A stretch of 64,000 nt of DNA from Hormiphora californensis (taxonomy: Eukaryota > Ctenophora > Tentaculata > Cydippida > Pleurobrachiidae): positions 6,009,597 to 6,073,596 of the forward strand of contig CM035353.1 in the NCBI GenBank assembly GCA_020137815.1. Reading direction: 5' to 3'. A model generated the notes under the pieces. That model worked only from the letters and a program-made list of their open reading frames with translations. It searched no databases and was not told the origin of the DNA. Of this stretch, positions 45,401-56,800 are shown piece after piece. Both the position numbers and the translations under genes were made by a program. The first letter of the stretch is position 1. Each line of letters opens with the position of its first letter.

Positions 45401-48400
45401 ACCCCCACTAATGCGAGGACGCTGAACACTCTAGTGCCCTTGATTTTGTCCCTACTCCTCCCCTAAGCGCAGTTTTGGCGTTTTTTGCCTCAGGCTCAAA
45501 ACATAGGTAGAAGGGCGTGGCCCGGAAACCCAACTTCTTCATCCACCAAATCGCGAACATTTTTTTGGTGGTTCTAGGGACCCAATAGGACCTCCTAGAA
45601 GTGGAATTAGCTTTATAACAATTATGCCGAAAATCTAACATCATATGCCCTGACTATATAATTGGGCCGTGCAGCGCGTGTCTATTGGAAGAGATGTTTG
45701 ATGTGGGATTTGTCTAGAAATTACATAGAGTCACTGGAGAGAGAGAGAGTCTCTACCTTGTCTGTAGCAATGGTCCTGATGGTACTTCCCGTTCATCCAC
45801 TAAGTTTTGTGAGAAAACACGGCACGCCACTCTTACTTTAAACATATAACTGTGTTTCCGGTGGCCCTTTTTTGGGTCCTGGGGATGTTCTTATCCTAGA
45901 TAAGGTGATGTGATCTGTTGACGGATGTTTTTGGCCTCGTTTTGCATTTATTTGTGAGATTTCGATAAATTGTGTAATTGACGCATCTTTAAAAGAAATA
46001 AGGTCCAATCGCTATTATATATAATATATCATACTCTGTTCTATGTTCAATGTCCAATGTTCATGTTCCGTTTATTTTTTCGTCAGGCCTCGGCTGGAGG
46101 TAATAGAATGGACCACCTTTTAATCGAGTAACAGCCATTGCTTGATTTACAGCTGGTAGTGTACCAGTGGGTTGCGGGGTGAGGTCGAAATTCCTTGCCA
46201 TCATGGACAGCATCAGCTTCATGCTAATCATAGCCACGTGCCTTCCAAGGCAGGCCCGGGGTCCCGCCAAAAACGGGATGAATGTCATATCATCGACACC
46301 CGGAACACCATTAGCAAACCTTTCCGGGTCAAACTCCCGGGGTTTCGGCCAGAATTTCTTGTTCCTGTGGAGGACATACTGACTGTACTGAAATTGGACA
46401 TCACCAGGGATATGATAACCGCCCACCGTAGCATCGTTCTTCATCCATCGGGTCCCTTTCAGCAGCACGGGGGTCATCCTAAGTGATTCCAGGATAACCA
46501 TTTCTGTGTAGGTCAATTTGGAGAGGGACCGCTGACCTGTTATCGGTGTATCCCTCAGCTCTGTCTCCATCTTCTTGTAGATCTCCGGGTGGTTGACTAG
46601 GTAGATAAAGAGAGATCCGATCTGTTTGGACATGTTGTCCATTACTAGGTAAACCGTCATGATGTCATCAACAACCTCCTCATCACTCAGACCTGCTGCA
46701 TCATTAGCCGTTATCAGCCACGCCAGGAGATCGTCACTTGGATTCTGACCATCCCATCCCTCCATCTCTTTTCTCTTTTCGTGGACCATTTTCCGGCCCA
46801 TCATTCGCATCTCAATCACCATCTGGATAGTATTCCTTTTCAGGTTCGATTCCCTCTCTCCGTAGGTCTTCAAGTTCTGTATATGGAAAAGTTGGGTTGG
46901 AATGATGTCAAGGAGGATGTTCACCCGTTTCCCGATCTCTTCGGGCTCATCCACCCCCATCGGGCAATCCAACCCCACCACACCTGGCAAAGCGGAGAAA
47001 ATAATGGTAGACAACTCGTGGAGATCTACCACGTTTCCACCCTTCACCATCGGTTTCACCTTCGTCTCCAGTAACCGGTCCATGAGAGTTATGAAGTGGG
47101 GCGTCAGTGAGGACATGTTCTGCTTGTGGAAGAAGGTGGTCATAATCCGTCGTTTAATGGCCCACTCCTGGCCACCGCCAGTGAGGATGCTGTACAGTCC
47201 AGTGATCCGCTGGCCGAACAGTGCTCTATTGGGAAGGTGGTCCACTTTGGCCCAGTTTTCAACGTTACTTAAGATCTGCTTGAGAGCATCTGGGTCCACC
47301 GTGAAGATTACGGGCCGAGTTTTGATGCAGAATTTAAAGGTCTCCCCATACTCTTCAACCCATGTTATAAACTGCTCGAGTAATGTGTTATCCTGCTTAG
47401 CTTTGAAAAGGATGGGTTCGTGTCCTTGGAGGAATGATACGGTAGGAGGACCAGGGATGTGCCTGAACTTCTGGGAGTACAACCACTTCTCGGTGTAGTC
47501 TATTACGTGGTAGAATAGATTGATGACCACAAGCCCTACTAAGAGATACATCTTGAAATAGATCGAGAATGAGAGGGTTAGCACAATTTTACCAAAAGTA
47601 TCTGCTGCTGCATCCCCCGCATGCCTGTATGCGTAGGATGCAGCATCTGCAAGTAAAGCAAGCGGAAGTCAACCATTCTCTCCCCTATATATTGAATTAT
47701 ATGCTTCTCTTCCCCAAATTCTTGTAAGCAAAGCAAACTAAGTATTAGGCAGCCGAACAAGCTTTGATCTACATGAACCGCACAATGTACATGCAGTCTA
47801 CTGTTGTTTCCATGTCACAGTAGGTAAAATGCGTGGGATTCCCGATTCAGACTGCAGCTCTCTGAATCCCACGCATTTGAAAGTTAAGGCCAGAGGGGGG
47901 GTTCCCTTTGGCCTTAACAACTATTTAGATCTACTACACGAAAGAAAGAGACAAGTTTTTGTAAAAACAAGAATTATTGCATTATGTATTCATAATGCTG
48001 TGTTTCCCTGCCCTACCGTTTCACGTATCACTGCCAACAGGATCAATGCAAGGCTTGGTCGTAATGTAATGTGAGATGCATACGATCTAGCTGTCAGTAT
48101 ACTTCTCACATAGCTTAGCTAACTCACATGACACTTGCTAACTAGCTTTTGACAACTTAACTACTTATCTAAAGTCGGATTTTTTGAAGTTGTCACCCCC
48201 CTTTTCGTGCGCGGAATGTTTTTGCGCGTCACATCACATGTTAACGTGTCGTGTGCGCGTCAAAATTGATAAATTTCACATGCGCGGTCATTTTGGGGTG
48301 ACAACTTCAAAAAATCCGACTTTAACCTTTCACATTCGACTCGCAAGATGACCATGTGTATGTAACACACGAAACGCGCGGCAGCGCTATTTCATGTTTT

Positions 48401-51400
48401 GATGAGTGGCGCGCGCACACCACGTCCAAAGAATCGCGCCATTGGAATTTTTGATGAAGGAGCACCTTGTTGTTGTGCGCGCGGCTCTAGTTGCTACGCC
48501 GTTGCCCTCGCAACGAAAGTGTGACCAAAATGGTCCCTCTACCGATTAGTTAGTATACCAAAATGTCGTTTTCGAATTCTAACCCTGCTATGCCTTTTTA
48601 CAAAGTAAAAAGGCATCCGGGTGAATGCCTTCGGCATTCACCCGGGCAGGGAAAAAATGAGACTTGAGACTCTCAAGTCTCATTTGCTTCTTTCTTTCGT
48701 AACAAGCTCTCCAATCGCTGTATTGTTTTGTTCATCCCCTTAATATTTTCTAAAGAAAGACAGTCTAGCCTGGTCTAGCTAGATCTAATACACAGAATGT
48801 TCACTAATATCAGAAAAGTAAAAGTTAAAAGAAGAAAAAATTACCCATCAAAGTCATATATATCAAAAGGCAGCATTTTCAAAAGCTCAAGGTTTCCGAG
48901 AAAATCGGCAGTTCACTGCTGCTTCTATGTTTCCAGGCCATGTAAATTGCGTGGGATTCAGACCAACCACGTATACCGAGTTTACATGTTTACCAACCTA
49001 AAAGGCAGCCGGTATTCACTCTTCTACATTTACTGATTCAGACTGCAGCTCTCTGAATCCCACGCATTTGAAATTTAACAACTAACGTGTTGGGTAAAAA
49101 ATGTCCCCCCTAGACTATCATAGTTCCAGGTATCGTAGAGCTCTAAAATTTTACACAGCTGTTCTATCGGACAAATAAATAGGTTCCACAAAATTTCAGA
49201 CTTTCAGCTCAAAGTTAGTCAGGTTATGTGATCCGCACCGAATCGTGTAAGTTATTCAAAATTGCTAATCAGGCTTAGTGGTGGAGAATCACGTATCACA
49301 ACCGCTAATGAATAAAAGAATGAACTTTGAGCGAAAAGTCTGAAATTTTGTGTTACTAGAAAATAGTTTAAGCTTGGACGGTTATGGCCACCAATTTTCT
49401 CCGGGTGCAGACAAAGAAACGTAGTGCACAATTAGCATGATTAAACTCAAGACTCAATATTGCCCATGCGGTAATGTTAATATAGCAAAATCTAAGGCAC
49501 AAAACTGAGGCCACGCCACATACCTACATAGCTTGTGAAAGATTAAGACGGTTACACACATGATTATCTGCTATACTAACAGAGCGAACACACTAATTAC
49601 GCTACACAGCCACTGCTGTCCCAACCTTGAAGGGCTGGTGTCACCGTCCGCGGCATCATAGTGCTTGGAGTGAATGCCTGAACACACGCTAACACACGCG
49701 AGACCAGTTCGGAGGTCTAACAGTGGCCCCCACTCCAAGCGCTACACAGCCACTCCTTCATATAACCATAATAAGCAAGAGCAAGACAGGGAGCAGTGAA
49801 CAATGTCGACAAGATGTGAGAGAGGCACATTTCGAATACCTCTACCATTCATCATCCCAACGCTATAAACTACCTGAACCACCGCCACTTCGTCCAACTT
49901 TGTTATTCTATCACAAGTGCAGTAGTTGACAGTTGTGGTCATCTATATAATATCACCAACTCGTTACAGGTACGGATTTGTTCAAGGCTGTTAAACTTAT
50001 GGCGGACCCAGCTTATGTGAGAGCTTGGGAGGGTGGAATAGGCGCATTCAAGGCTGGCGGGTAAGTCTCAAGACTCAAAACAAAAGGGTATGAACAAGGT
50101 CTACAAGCAAGGGATATGGAGGCAGGAGAGATTGGATAAGGGAGGCATGCCACAGAGAGAGATGGGATAGGGGATAGGGGAGGTATGTCACAGAGACAGA
50201 GATGGGATAGGGGAGGTATGTCACAGAGAGAGAGAGAGATGGGATAGGGGAGGTATGTCACAGAGAAAGAGATGGGATAGGGGAGGTATGTCACAGAGAG
50301 AGAGAGAGATGGGATAGGGGAGGTATGTCACAGAGAGAGAGATGGGATAGGGGAGGTATGTCACAGAGAGAGAGATGGGATAGGGGAGGCATGTCACATA
50401 GAGAGAGATGGGATAGGGGAGGTATGTCACAGAGAAAGAGATGGGATAGGGGAGGCATGTCACATAGAGAGAGATGGGATAGGGGAGGCATGTGACATAG
50501 AGAGAGATGGGATAGGGGAGGTATGTCACATAGAGAGAGATGGGATAGGGGAGGCATGTGTGACAGGCCAAAATGTTGAGTGTGTAGCGGCAGTATTTCC
50601 TAGTTGAATGTATCCCTCAGATACCCAGTATTTACCTTGCAAACACGTTCAAAAACATGCATGCTCACTTCCCCCTCTAAACTGTTATCACCAGCCCTAC
50701 AATGTTGCTGTACATAGTCGAAATATTAATATAGTACTGACTACTGCTATAAACAACAGCTGGTGATGTGTATGTGTGTGTGTTTGTTTGTTTCTGCAAA
50801 TATATATGATATGTTTGTTTCTGCAAATATATATATGATATAATCCCCTTCCTTTGATTGCCTTGTTTCCCCCAGGAACTACTGCACCAACACTCAAAGT
50901 ACAGCAGATAGCTGCGTCCAGGGGGTGTCAACAGGTGCTATGGTTGTACGGCGACGATCTACAGATGACTGAGGCTGGTACCATGAATTTCTTTGTGTAC
51001 TGGACCAACGAACAGGGAGGTGAGATATTACTATGAACTAGTAAAACTGGGGGAAGAAAATAGAAAATGAGAGAGATGCAATTTGTGTTTGTTTGTTTGT
51101 GATTGCTGTGTCTGGAGGTGAGATAGATACAAACCATTCCTATTTGACACTCCCCTACCCCCTACCCCCCCCCCCCCATTCCTGACCGCCCCTGGCCCCG
51201 GATACTCAGAGTTATGCGACTGAATATCCCGATATTCGGTGTATGTCTGTAGGATATCATGGATATGCCCCGTTTTATAACTTGACGCCCTCTTTCATGA
51301 AATATGCATACGAATTATTTCAATTATTGATTAATGATTATCCCGCGCCATTCCACCCGCAATGGTGTAGGGCGCGGGTTCCCCCGAATAGAGGTCTGAG

Positions 51401-52383
51401 CGCGCACGGAGGATACAATTCTTACGTGCGCGTTATTTGACATGATGCTGAGCTGCACTGAATAATATTATTCCCTAATTATCGCTATTCACTATTATAT
51501 ATTCACTTGATCAAACAATATCCTATTCCAGAGAGGGAGTTAATTACGGCGCCCCTGGATAGCGGTCTTATTCTACCCGGAGTTACTCGCCAGTCAGTCC
51601 TCGATCTCACACGAGAATGGGTAAGATTCCCATTTGTCTCTCATATTCCTTGATATTATTTACATCATGAAGCACTGTACAATACCCCCCCCCCCCCCAC
51701 AGACACAGACACACAGGGGGCGAGTTTAAAGTAACACCCTGTACAATTATATCCACACAGGGGGCGAGTTCAAAGTAACACCCTGTACAACTATACCCAC
51801 ACAGGGCGAGTTCAAGGTAACTGAACGAATGGTAACAATGCCCGAATTCCTCCGTGCTATTGAAAGTGACAGGGTTATTGAAGTTTTTGGGTGCGGTACC
51901 GCCTGTATGATCGCTCCCATCGACTCCATGCTGTTTGAAAATAAGGTAAAAAACAACATGTGGGAGAATTGTCAGATATTTTGTTTATCTTCCGCCGAAG
52001 CCCGAAATTATAATATATTCGGTGTTTTTTAGTCGGTTAACTATCTCTCCCCACTTTCAGGATATTGCCATTCCAACTATGACATCTGGTGCAGTCCTCT
52101 CTCAGCGTCTTTTTACCACCCTATCTGATATCCAGGTTAGTGTCTTTTTACCACCCTATCTGATATCCAGGTGAGTGTCTATTTCCTCTTGGAACTTCCA
52201 CTAGGATTTATTTCGTTATATTTTATCGAGAACTAAAAAGGAACAAAAAGACAGATAAACTAGATGTCCGGGCAATTGTAATTCATTGGAAAATGATTAA
52301 ATCATTATTCTAAAACTACCTTTTTTCTCTTGTTTCAGGTCGGAAAGACTGAGCATCCCTGGTCCGTTAGTATCTACTCTTGA
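42420..52383 (+). CDS. BCAT: Branched-chain amino acid aminotransferase, probably mitochondrial
   Basis: BCAT is the PLP fold-type IV enzyme that transfers the amino group of Leu, Ile and Val to 2-oxoglutarate. Twelve exons: 42420-42443, 42635-42752, 42975-43054, 43178-43336, 43475-43594, 44035-44116, 49970-50060, 50876-51019, 51532-51620, 51805-51945, 52061-52135 and 52339-52383 (TGA). They total about 388 aa, close to the human 392. Conserved blocks: [42 protein letters not shown], the PLP-lysine segment [48 protein letters not shown] and EHPWS. The Arg-rich, acid-free N-terminus ([14 protein letters not shown]) looks like a mitochondrial presequence. One extra T at 50883 breaks the frame within GGNYAPT. 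The human redox CxxC is CMIA here. TTCCCCTTTTAG precedes the ATG by 5 nt. Intron 6 (5.9 kb) hosts a palindrome and a P450 gene. Confidence 0.93.
44327..45656. mobile_element. 1.33-kb near-perfect palindrome in BCAT intron 6
   Basis: From TAGTCAGGGCATATGATG at 44327 to its complement ending at 45656, the two halves are inverted copies of about 640 bp around a short spacer near 44980-45010 (TTTTGGCATTTTCGGCTGAT). Each arm contains an internal tandem duplication of a ~165-bp block (GGCACTAGAGTGTTCAGCG... and GGCACTAAAGTGTTCAGCG...). The left arm has about 11 extra bases near 44346. No transposase is encoded. As part of a BCAT intron it would be transcribed as a very long hairpin. Confidence 0.85.
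46061..47584 (-). CDS. Cytochrome P450 (507 aa), single exon, nested in BCAT intron
   Basis: The protein has the full microsomal P450 outline: an N-terminal hydrophobic anchor (residues 8-28), the proline hinge HIPGPP (42-47), the C-helix WAIKRR (W141, R145), the K-helix ExxR as ESLR (366-369), FDPERF (418-423) and the haem loop [10 protein letters not shown] with ligand Cys445. Length is typical. [14 protein letters not shown] resembles the CYP46-type N-terminus, but I cannot assign a family with confidence. The I-helix oxygen-activation motif (A/G)Gx(D/E)T is replaced by VMDNMS (314-319), which removes the usual acid-alcohol pair. The gene has no introns, lies antisense in BCAT intron 6, and lacks the pre-ATG acceptor motif of its neighbours. 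That would fit a retrocopy or a single-exon P450 lineage. Substrate unknown. Confidence 0.93.
   Translation of the reverse strand: MLTLSFSIYFKMYLLVGLVVINLFYHVIDYTEKWLYSQKFRHIPGPPTVSFLQGHEPILFKAKQDNTLLEQFITWVEEYGETFKFCIKTRPVIFTVDPDALKQILSNVENWAKVDHLPNRALFGQRITGLYSILTGGGQEWAIKRRIMTTFFHKQNMSSLTPHFITLMDRLLETKVKPMVKGGNVVDLHELSTIIFSALPGVVGLDCPMGVDEPEEIGKRVNILLDIIPTQLFHIQNLKTYGERESNLKRNTIQMVIEMRMMGRKMVHEKRKEMEGWDGQNPSDDLLAWLITANDAAGLSDEEVVDDIMTVYLVMDNMSKQIGSLFIYLVNHPEIYKKMETELRDTPITGQRSLSKLTYTEMVILESLRMTPVLLKGTRWMKNDATVGGYHIPGDVQFQYSQYVLHRNKKFWPKPREFDPERFANGVPGVDDMTFIPFLAGPRACLGRHVAMISMKLMLSMMARNFDLTPQPTGTLPAVNQAMAVTRLKGGPFYYLQPRPDEKINGT
47829..47878. repeat. Hairpin with ATGCGTGGGATTC / GAATCCCACGCAT arms
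   Basis: The segment GATTCAGACTGCAGCTCTCT plus GAATCCCACGCATTTGAAA recurs at 49034-49072, and GCGTGGGATTCAGAC at 48948-48962. These are three partial copies of one repeat within 1.2 kb, in BCAT intron 6. Confidence 0.7.
48170..48324. mobile_element. Short MITE (155 bp), TAAAGTCGGATTTTTTGAAG ends
   Basis: Arms of 29-30 bp at 48171-48200 and 48295-48323 are near-perfect inverted repeats, reading into GTTGTCACCCC. The core is rich in GCGCG/TGCGC. GTTGTCACCC also occurs in the termini of the 34805-35576 element, which may point to related termini. Confidence 0.75.
48590..48685. repeat. Three consecutive perfect or near-perfect hairpins
   Basis: 48590-48616 (ATGCCTTTTTA arms), 48617-48645 (CCGGGTGAATGCC arms, TTC loop) and 48655-48685 (AAATGAGACTTGAGA arms) follow one another with almost no spacer in BCAT intron 6. 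No coding content. Confidence 0.8.
49188..49351. repeat. Inverted repeat with 29-bp arms
   Basis: ACAAAATTTCAGACTTTCAG... at 49188-49216 and its complement at 49323-49351, two mismatches. Probably a small MITE in BCAT intron 6. Confidence 0.65.
50105..50565. repeat. ~33-bp minisatellite in BCAT intron 7
   Basis: Units of GATGGGATAGGGGAGGTATG plus TCACAGAGAGAGA repeat about 13 times with small length variation. Open frames on the minus strand (PPLSHLSLC) are repeat artefacts. Confidence 0.92.
51711..51798. repeat. Two 44-bp tandem copies of the BCAT exon 10 acceptor region
   Basis: Copies start at 51711 and 51755, and the genuine exon junction follows at 51799. Each carries ACACAG, then GGGGCGAGTT(C/T)AAAGTAAC, matching the acceptor and first 20 bases of exon 10. 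Confidence 0.85.
52107..52176 (+). repeat. 35-bp tandem duplication of the BCAT exon 11 end and its donor
   Basis: GTCTTTTTACCACCCTATCT...CCAG occurs at 52107-52135 and 52142-52170. The first copy is followed by GTTAGT and the second by GTGAGT, the stronger donor. Confidence 0.9.
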
Positions 52384-53827
52384 GTAAGCGGCGGAGGATA
52401 CAAGATACGATCTAGGGAAATATGTGTCACGTGACCCAATCTAGAGTTCCTGGCACACCGATTTAGGAGTTATATTATTATATATTAAATTGAACGGGTT
52501 TGGTTATTTATATTATATAAGAGATGCGGGACAATATTATACAAGAGAAAAGAAGTGCGTTTTTACTCATACAAAAGAGTTTTTGTCTTTTATGTAGCTG
52601 CGATATTTATACCTGTGTTTGTAAAGTAGTGCAGTTTTTACATGTGTGTGTTTTTGTGTATCGTGATCCTTTTTTTCTCTTTCTAGACTTGTTATCCAAC
52701 GTGTTTGTTTCTTGGTGTAAAGGATTGGAATTATAAACGGAATTTCAATTGAGAGGGTGGCAATGGTTTGACTCATATCAAACCAGATCTGTCTGGCACT
52801 TGTCAGAGCATTGGCGGTTCTCGGTTTAAGAGCATTGGCCTGGAACTGTTGAGAATCAAACGGTGCTGAAGCGACGACGCGAGTTGCGACGTCTCTCCCG
52901 CAGAGTCAAATGTCATGAAAGTCCGTGTGTGAGTTGTCATGTTCCCAGTCTATCGACTGAAGCAGTGAAGACTGAAGAGAGGCGATTCACTGAGTGAATC
53001 ACTCGCACGAATGGACAGACTGCGTAGTATGGCAATGTGTGAGGGACTGTGCAGCCCCCAACAGCAGAGCCATGGATCACAAGCTGCCATCTAGATTCTA
53101 TATACATTATACATAGTAGATTCTAGCCCCCTGCCCCATTGCATGGGGCATGGAAGAAACTAGCGGATATACGCCCAAATGTCTCTTCCTGGTGGTTAGG
53201 GTTGGGAATGGGATCCTGAGACCTGAAGGTGAATCTGAATTTCCGACCTCCGGAGGCCTCCTGATGTTTGCCGTAGACAAATTCAAAACTCGTTATATGT
53301 TGGGCCACTAACGGTGATAATCATGATAATAAGAGACAGGAATCAGAAAGTAAATACAAAATTAAGAATCTCTGACCATCAAATTCTAAAAACTCAAAAT
53401 ATAGTCATCTGATCGTCGCTCTCTCAACTCAAATACCTTCTCTCTAAATCTCTCCAGCTCTCAGGCTCTAAATCTCTTCCAATATCTCCACCCTCGAATC
53501 ATCTCACTCTATCACTATGTATCTCTGAACTCCTTCTCACGCAACTCACAGACTGACAGTCAGATCATACTTCATGTGTCTGTCATGCTACCACACTAAC
53601 TGGTTAGTCAGAGCTATTTACAGATCAAATTATTATACAAGATACTGATAAGTATTGTCATGGCCGATTTGCCGGATGCATATAAATATTATTACCCTAC
53701 TGTACAAGTCATCCTACTGCCAGTAGTACTGTAAGTGTACTGTTATACAAGGCACGTGATAAATCAAAATGGGGTTTTCTAAATTCTATCTTTCTACTTT
53801 TACTGCAACTAGTATTTTCAGTTCATA
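52384..53827. other. Intergenic stretch between BCAT and the armadillo-like gene
   Basis: The two genes converge. No exon recognised. TCAGAGCATTGGCGG / AAGAGCATTGGCCTGG motifs lie at 52804-52850 and resemble others at 15885, 54587 and 54644. CTCTCAACTC-type low complexity occurs at 53415-53520. Confidence 0.5.
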
Positions 53828-56800
53828 CTAAATATCACTATCGTCATTTCCTCTCATTAGTAGTTGATCACAGATAATCCACGCCTCCTGGTCAACAGCC
53901 GCTGATCTGATCAGTCTGGCAAGTCCAGCACTACCCTCCTCCTCCATAAGAGACCTGCAGATCAGTTAAATTATAAAACTAGTTAGTATCAAGTATGCAA
54001 CTTGTCTCACTTCTTCATGTGGAACGCTAGAAATAAATAAAAAGGGGCCATGATTCAAACTAAGATATCCCGTAATTGGAAGTGGACGCGTGGTAAATTA
54101 CTCCAATTAGTTTCATGTCAATTAGCAGGATGTTTTCACCTATCATGAGCGACGAGAGTACGAAGAATGTGAGCCGAGATGTTCTGTACTATATTATCGG
54201 GTGCTCCAGCAACTCGTGTCAGTGCTAAAATGATCCCACTATCCACCAAGAGTTTCCTTGCCTGAATTTATAAAGATCTTCAAAGGGAGAAGGGAGCTGT
54301 CAAAGCACATTGGCCTGAAATAAGGGTGCTAAACTGTTTACCACCCTTGTTTCAGGCCACAAACAGTGTGACGTATCATTATTTTATTAAACATCAAGCT
54401 GCAAATAATAACTCTGACCTGTTCAGATGCCTCACAGAAGTAAAGAAGGAGTTTGCTGGAAATTGTTCTAACGTCAATGTCACCAGAAACCGAGAGATTC
54501 TTAACCAACGCCTGGGGGATTTAGTATCGGAATTGAATAGTTCATACTTTGTATCGTGGAACAGCAGGCGACTCATGCCTGGCCCTGTCAGAGCACTGGC
54601 CTGACCCTATTCTCATTTATTTGCGGAGCGGGCGAGAATAATTTGGTCAGAGTATTGGCCTGGCAGTCCAGAGTGGCCCTGGCCCTAACTAACCGGTATG
54701 AGTGATGTATGGACGGTGACACTCTCTGAAGAAGATAGGGCCATCATTTCAAGAGTCTGTAGAGATAGTTGCTGAACCGTAACATCACTGCACTTTACCA
54801 TACGTTCAAAGTAAGGTACTGAAAGTAGCATGTGATTGAAAATGTACAAAACAATAGCAAGATTTACTAACAATATATTAACTAAGAGAAAGTATATGGC
54901 CAAAAAAAGAATTCACCCAAATGTCACATATATCCTCCAAAACATGCAATGATCCGTACCATATTTTCGGTGTTTGAGAAGTTCCCCCCTGAGAGTATCT
55001 GAGAAACTGACATCCAGAAACAGACCTGCCACCAATCTCACTGTCTCAACATGGCCAGATGCCACAACTTTACACAAGTCGTCCATTCTAGGGTGGGAGG
55101 GTGCATTCTAGGGTGGGAGAGTGGGAGGGGAGTGAGGGTGGATTCTACTATTCTAGGTTAGGAAAGTGGGACTGTGGGAGAGTGGAAAGGGATGAGTGGG
55201 AAGGTTGCAGGATTTTAAATTGTTGGCTAAATAAGCCTAATTAGTCATTGTGATAACTAATAGTTCTGCAAGGGCCATCCCTATTTAGTAGGGACTTGGG
55301 ACATATATATCAGAAGTAAAAAATTCGCAGTTTTCTAACCCATTTTCAGCGAGAATCGTGCCCATAACCTCCTCTCCTTCCTCAGCCAATTGGCAAACGG
55401 CCAGCAGTGTCTCTTTGACGATGTGATTGTCACTTGAATGCAATGCAAACATAAGAGTACTGATTCCACCCAGCTCCAGAAACTCGTTCTGTCAGGAAAA
55501 TTTATGTAGTTATTTACCAAAAGTAGACAATTTACTGTGGAAAATATATATATATGATCAGAAAAGTTTGGCCACATTGATGCCTGAGTGAGATCGAGTA
55601 CGGTGGCAGATTCCGGCCAAGAGTTTTTTTCAATCAAGTGAAATATTTTTGTTTGAAGTTTTATAAAAATTTTATTTCAAAAAAAATAAACATGTCGTTA
55701 AAATTATTGGCCGGAATCTGCCACGCGAGTGGCAGATCTCGGCCAAGATTCTAAAAAAACCTTGGCCAGAATCTGCCACACACGTGGCAGATTCCGGCCA
55801 ACAAACTGAAACTTACTTAGATCAAGGCGAAAACCGTTGTACCCGACTAATTTTGATACGCTGAATCACGTAAGCAACTTTTTCAATCCCTCAGAGGTCG
55901 GGAAAGTGTCCTAATTGAGCATAATAGGGTCTAATTGACCCCACTTACAACTTTTCACCTGGAAACGATAAACGCTTATGTGAAGGTACTTTTCCGACTA
56001 ATTTTGATACGCTGAATCACGTAAGCAACTTTTCCAAGCTCTCCGAGTTCGGGAATTTGCCTTAATTGAGTATAATTGGGTCTAATTGGCCTTAATTGCT
56101 CAATTAGGGCACTTTCCCGACTTCGTCGGGCTTTGAAAAATAGCTTACGGGATTTAGCGTATCAAAATTAGTCGGAAAAGTACCTTCACATAAGCGTCTA
56201 TCGTTTCCAGGTGAAAAGTTGTAAATGGGGTCAATTAGACCCTATTATGCTCAATTAGGACACTTTCCCGACCTCTGAGGGATTGGAAAAGTTGCTTACG
56301 TGATTCAGCGTATCAAAATTAGTCGGGTATAGCGGTTTTCGCCTTGATATGAGTAAGTTTCAGTTTGTTGGCCGGAATCTGCCACGCGTGTGGCAGATTC
56401 CGGCCAATAATTTTAACGACATGTTTATTTTTATTTTGAAATAAAGCTTTTATAAAACTTCAAACAAAAATATTTCACTTGATTGAAAAAACTCTTGGCC
56501 GGAATCTGCCACCGTAATCGAGGTCGCGCAGCGACCGAGATCGATCTCACATCTAGGCCTCCGGCGCGTTATTGATTTTAGAGCAAACTTTTTCAAAGAC
56601 CTGGCTGCAAGGAACTACTGAACCGATTTGCATCTCGTTTGTTGCTCCTGGCAGATAATTGTCTTTAGTTTTACGGAAAATACCCGCGAATATCAGCATT
56701 TGAGGAATAGTGGGTCAAAATTGACGCTAAACATGAGCAATTCTTTAAAGACCTGGCTGCAAGCTCCTAGTCCTACTCGGTCCTGGGACAATCTACGGGT

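Noticed and set aside
46167-47498. Plus-strand open frames opposite the P450
   Set aside because: Shadow frames; the minus strand carries all P450 motifs.
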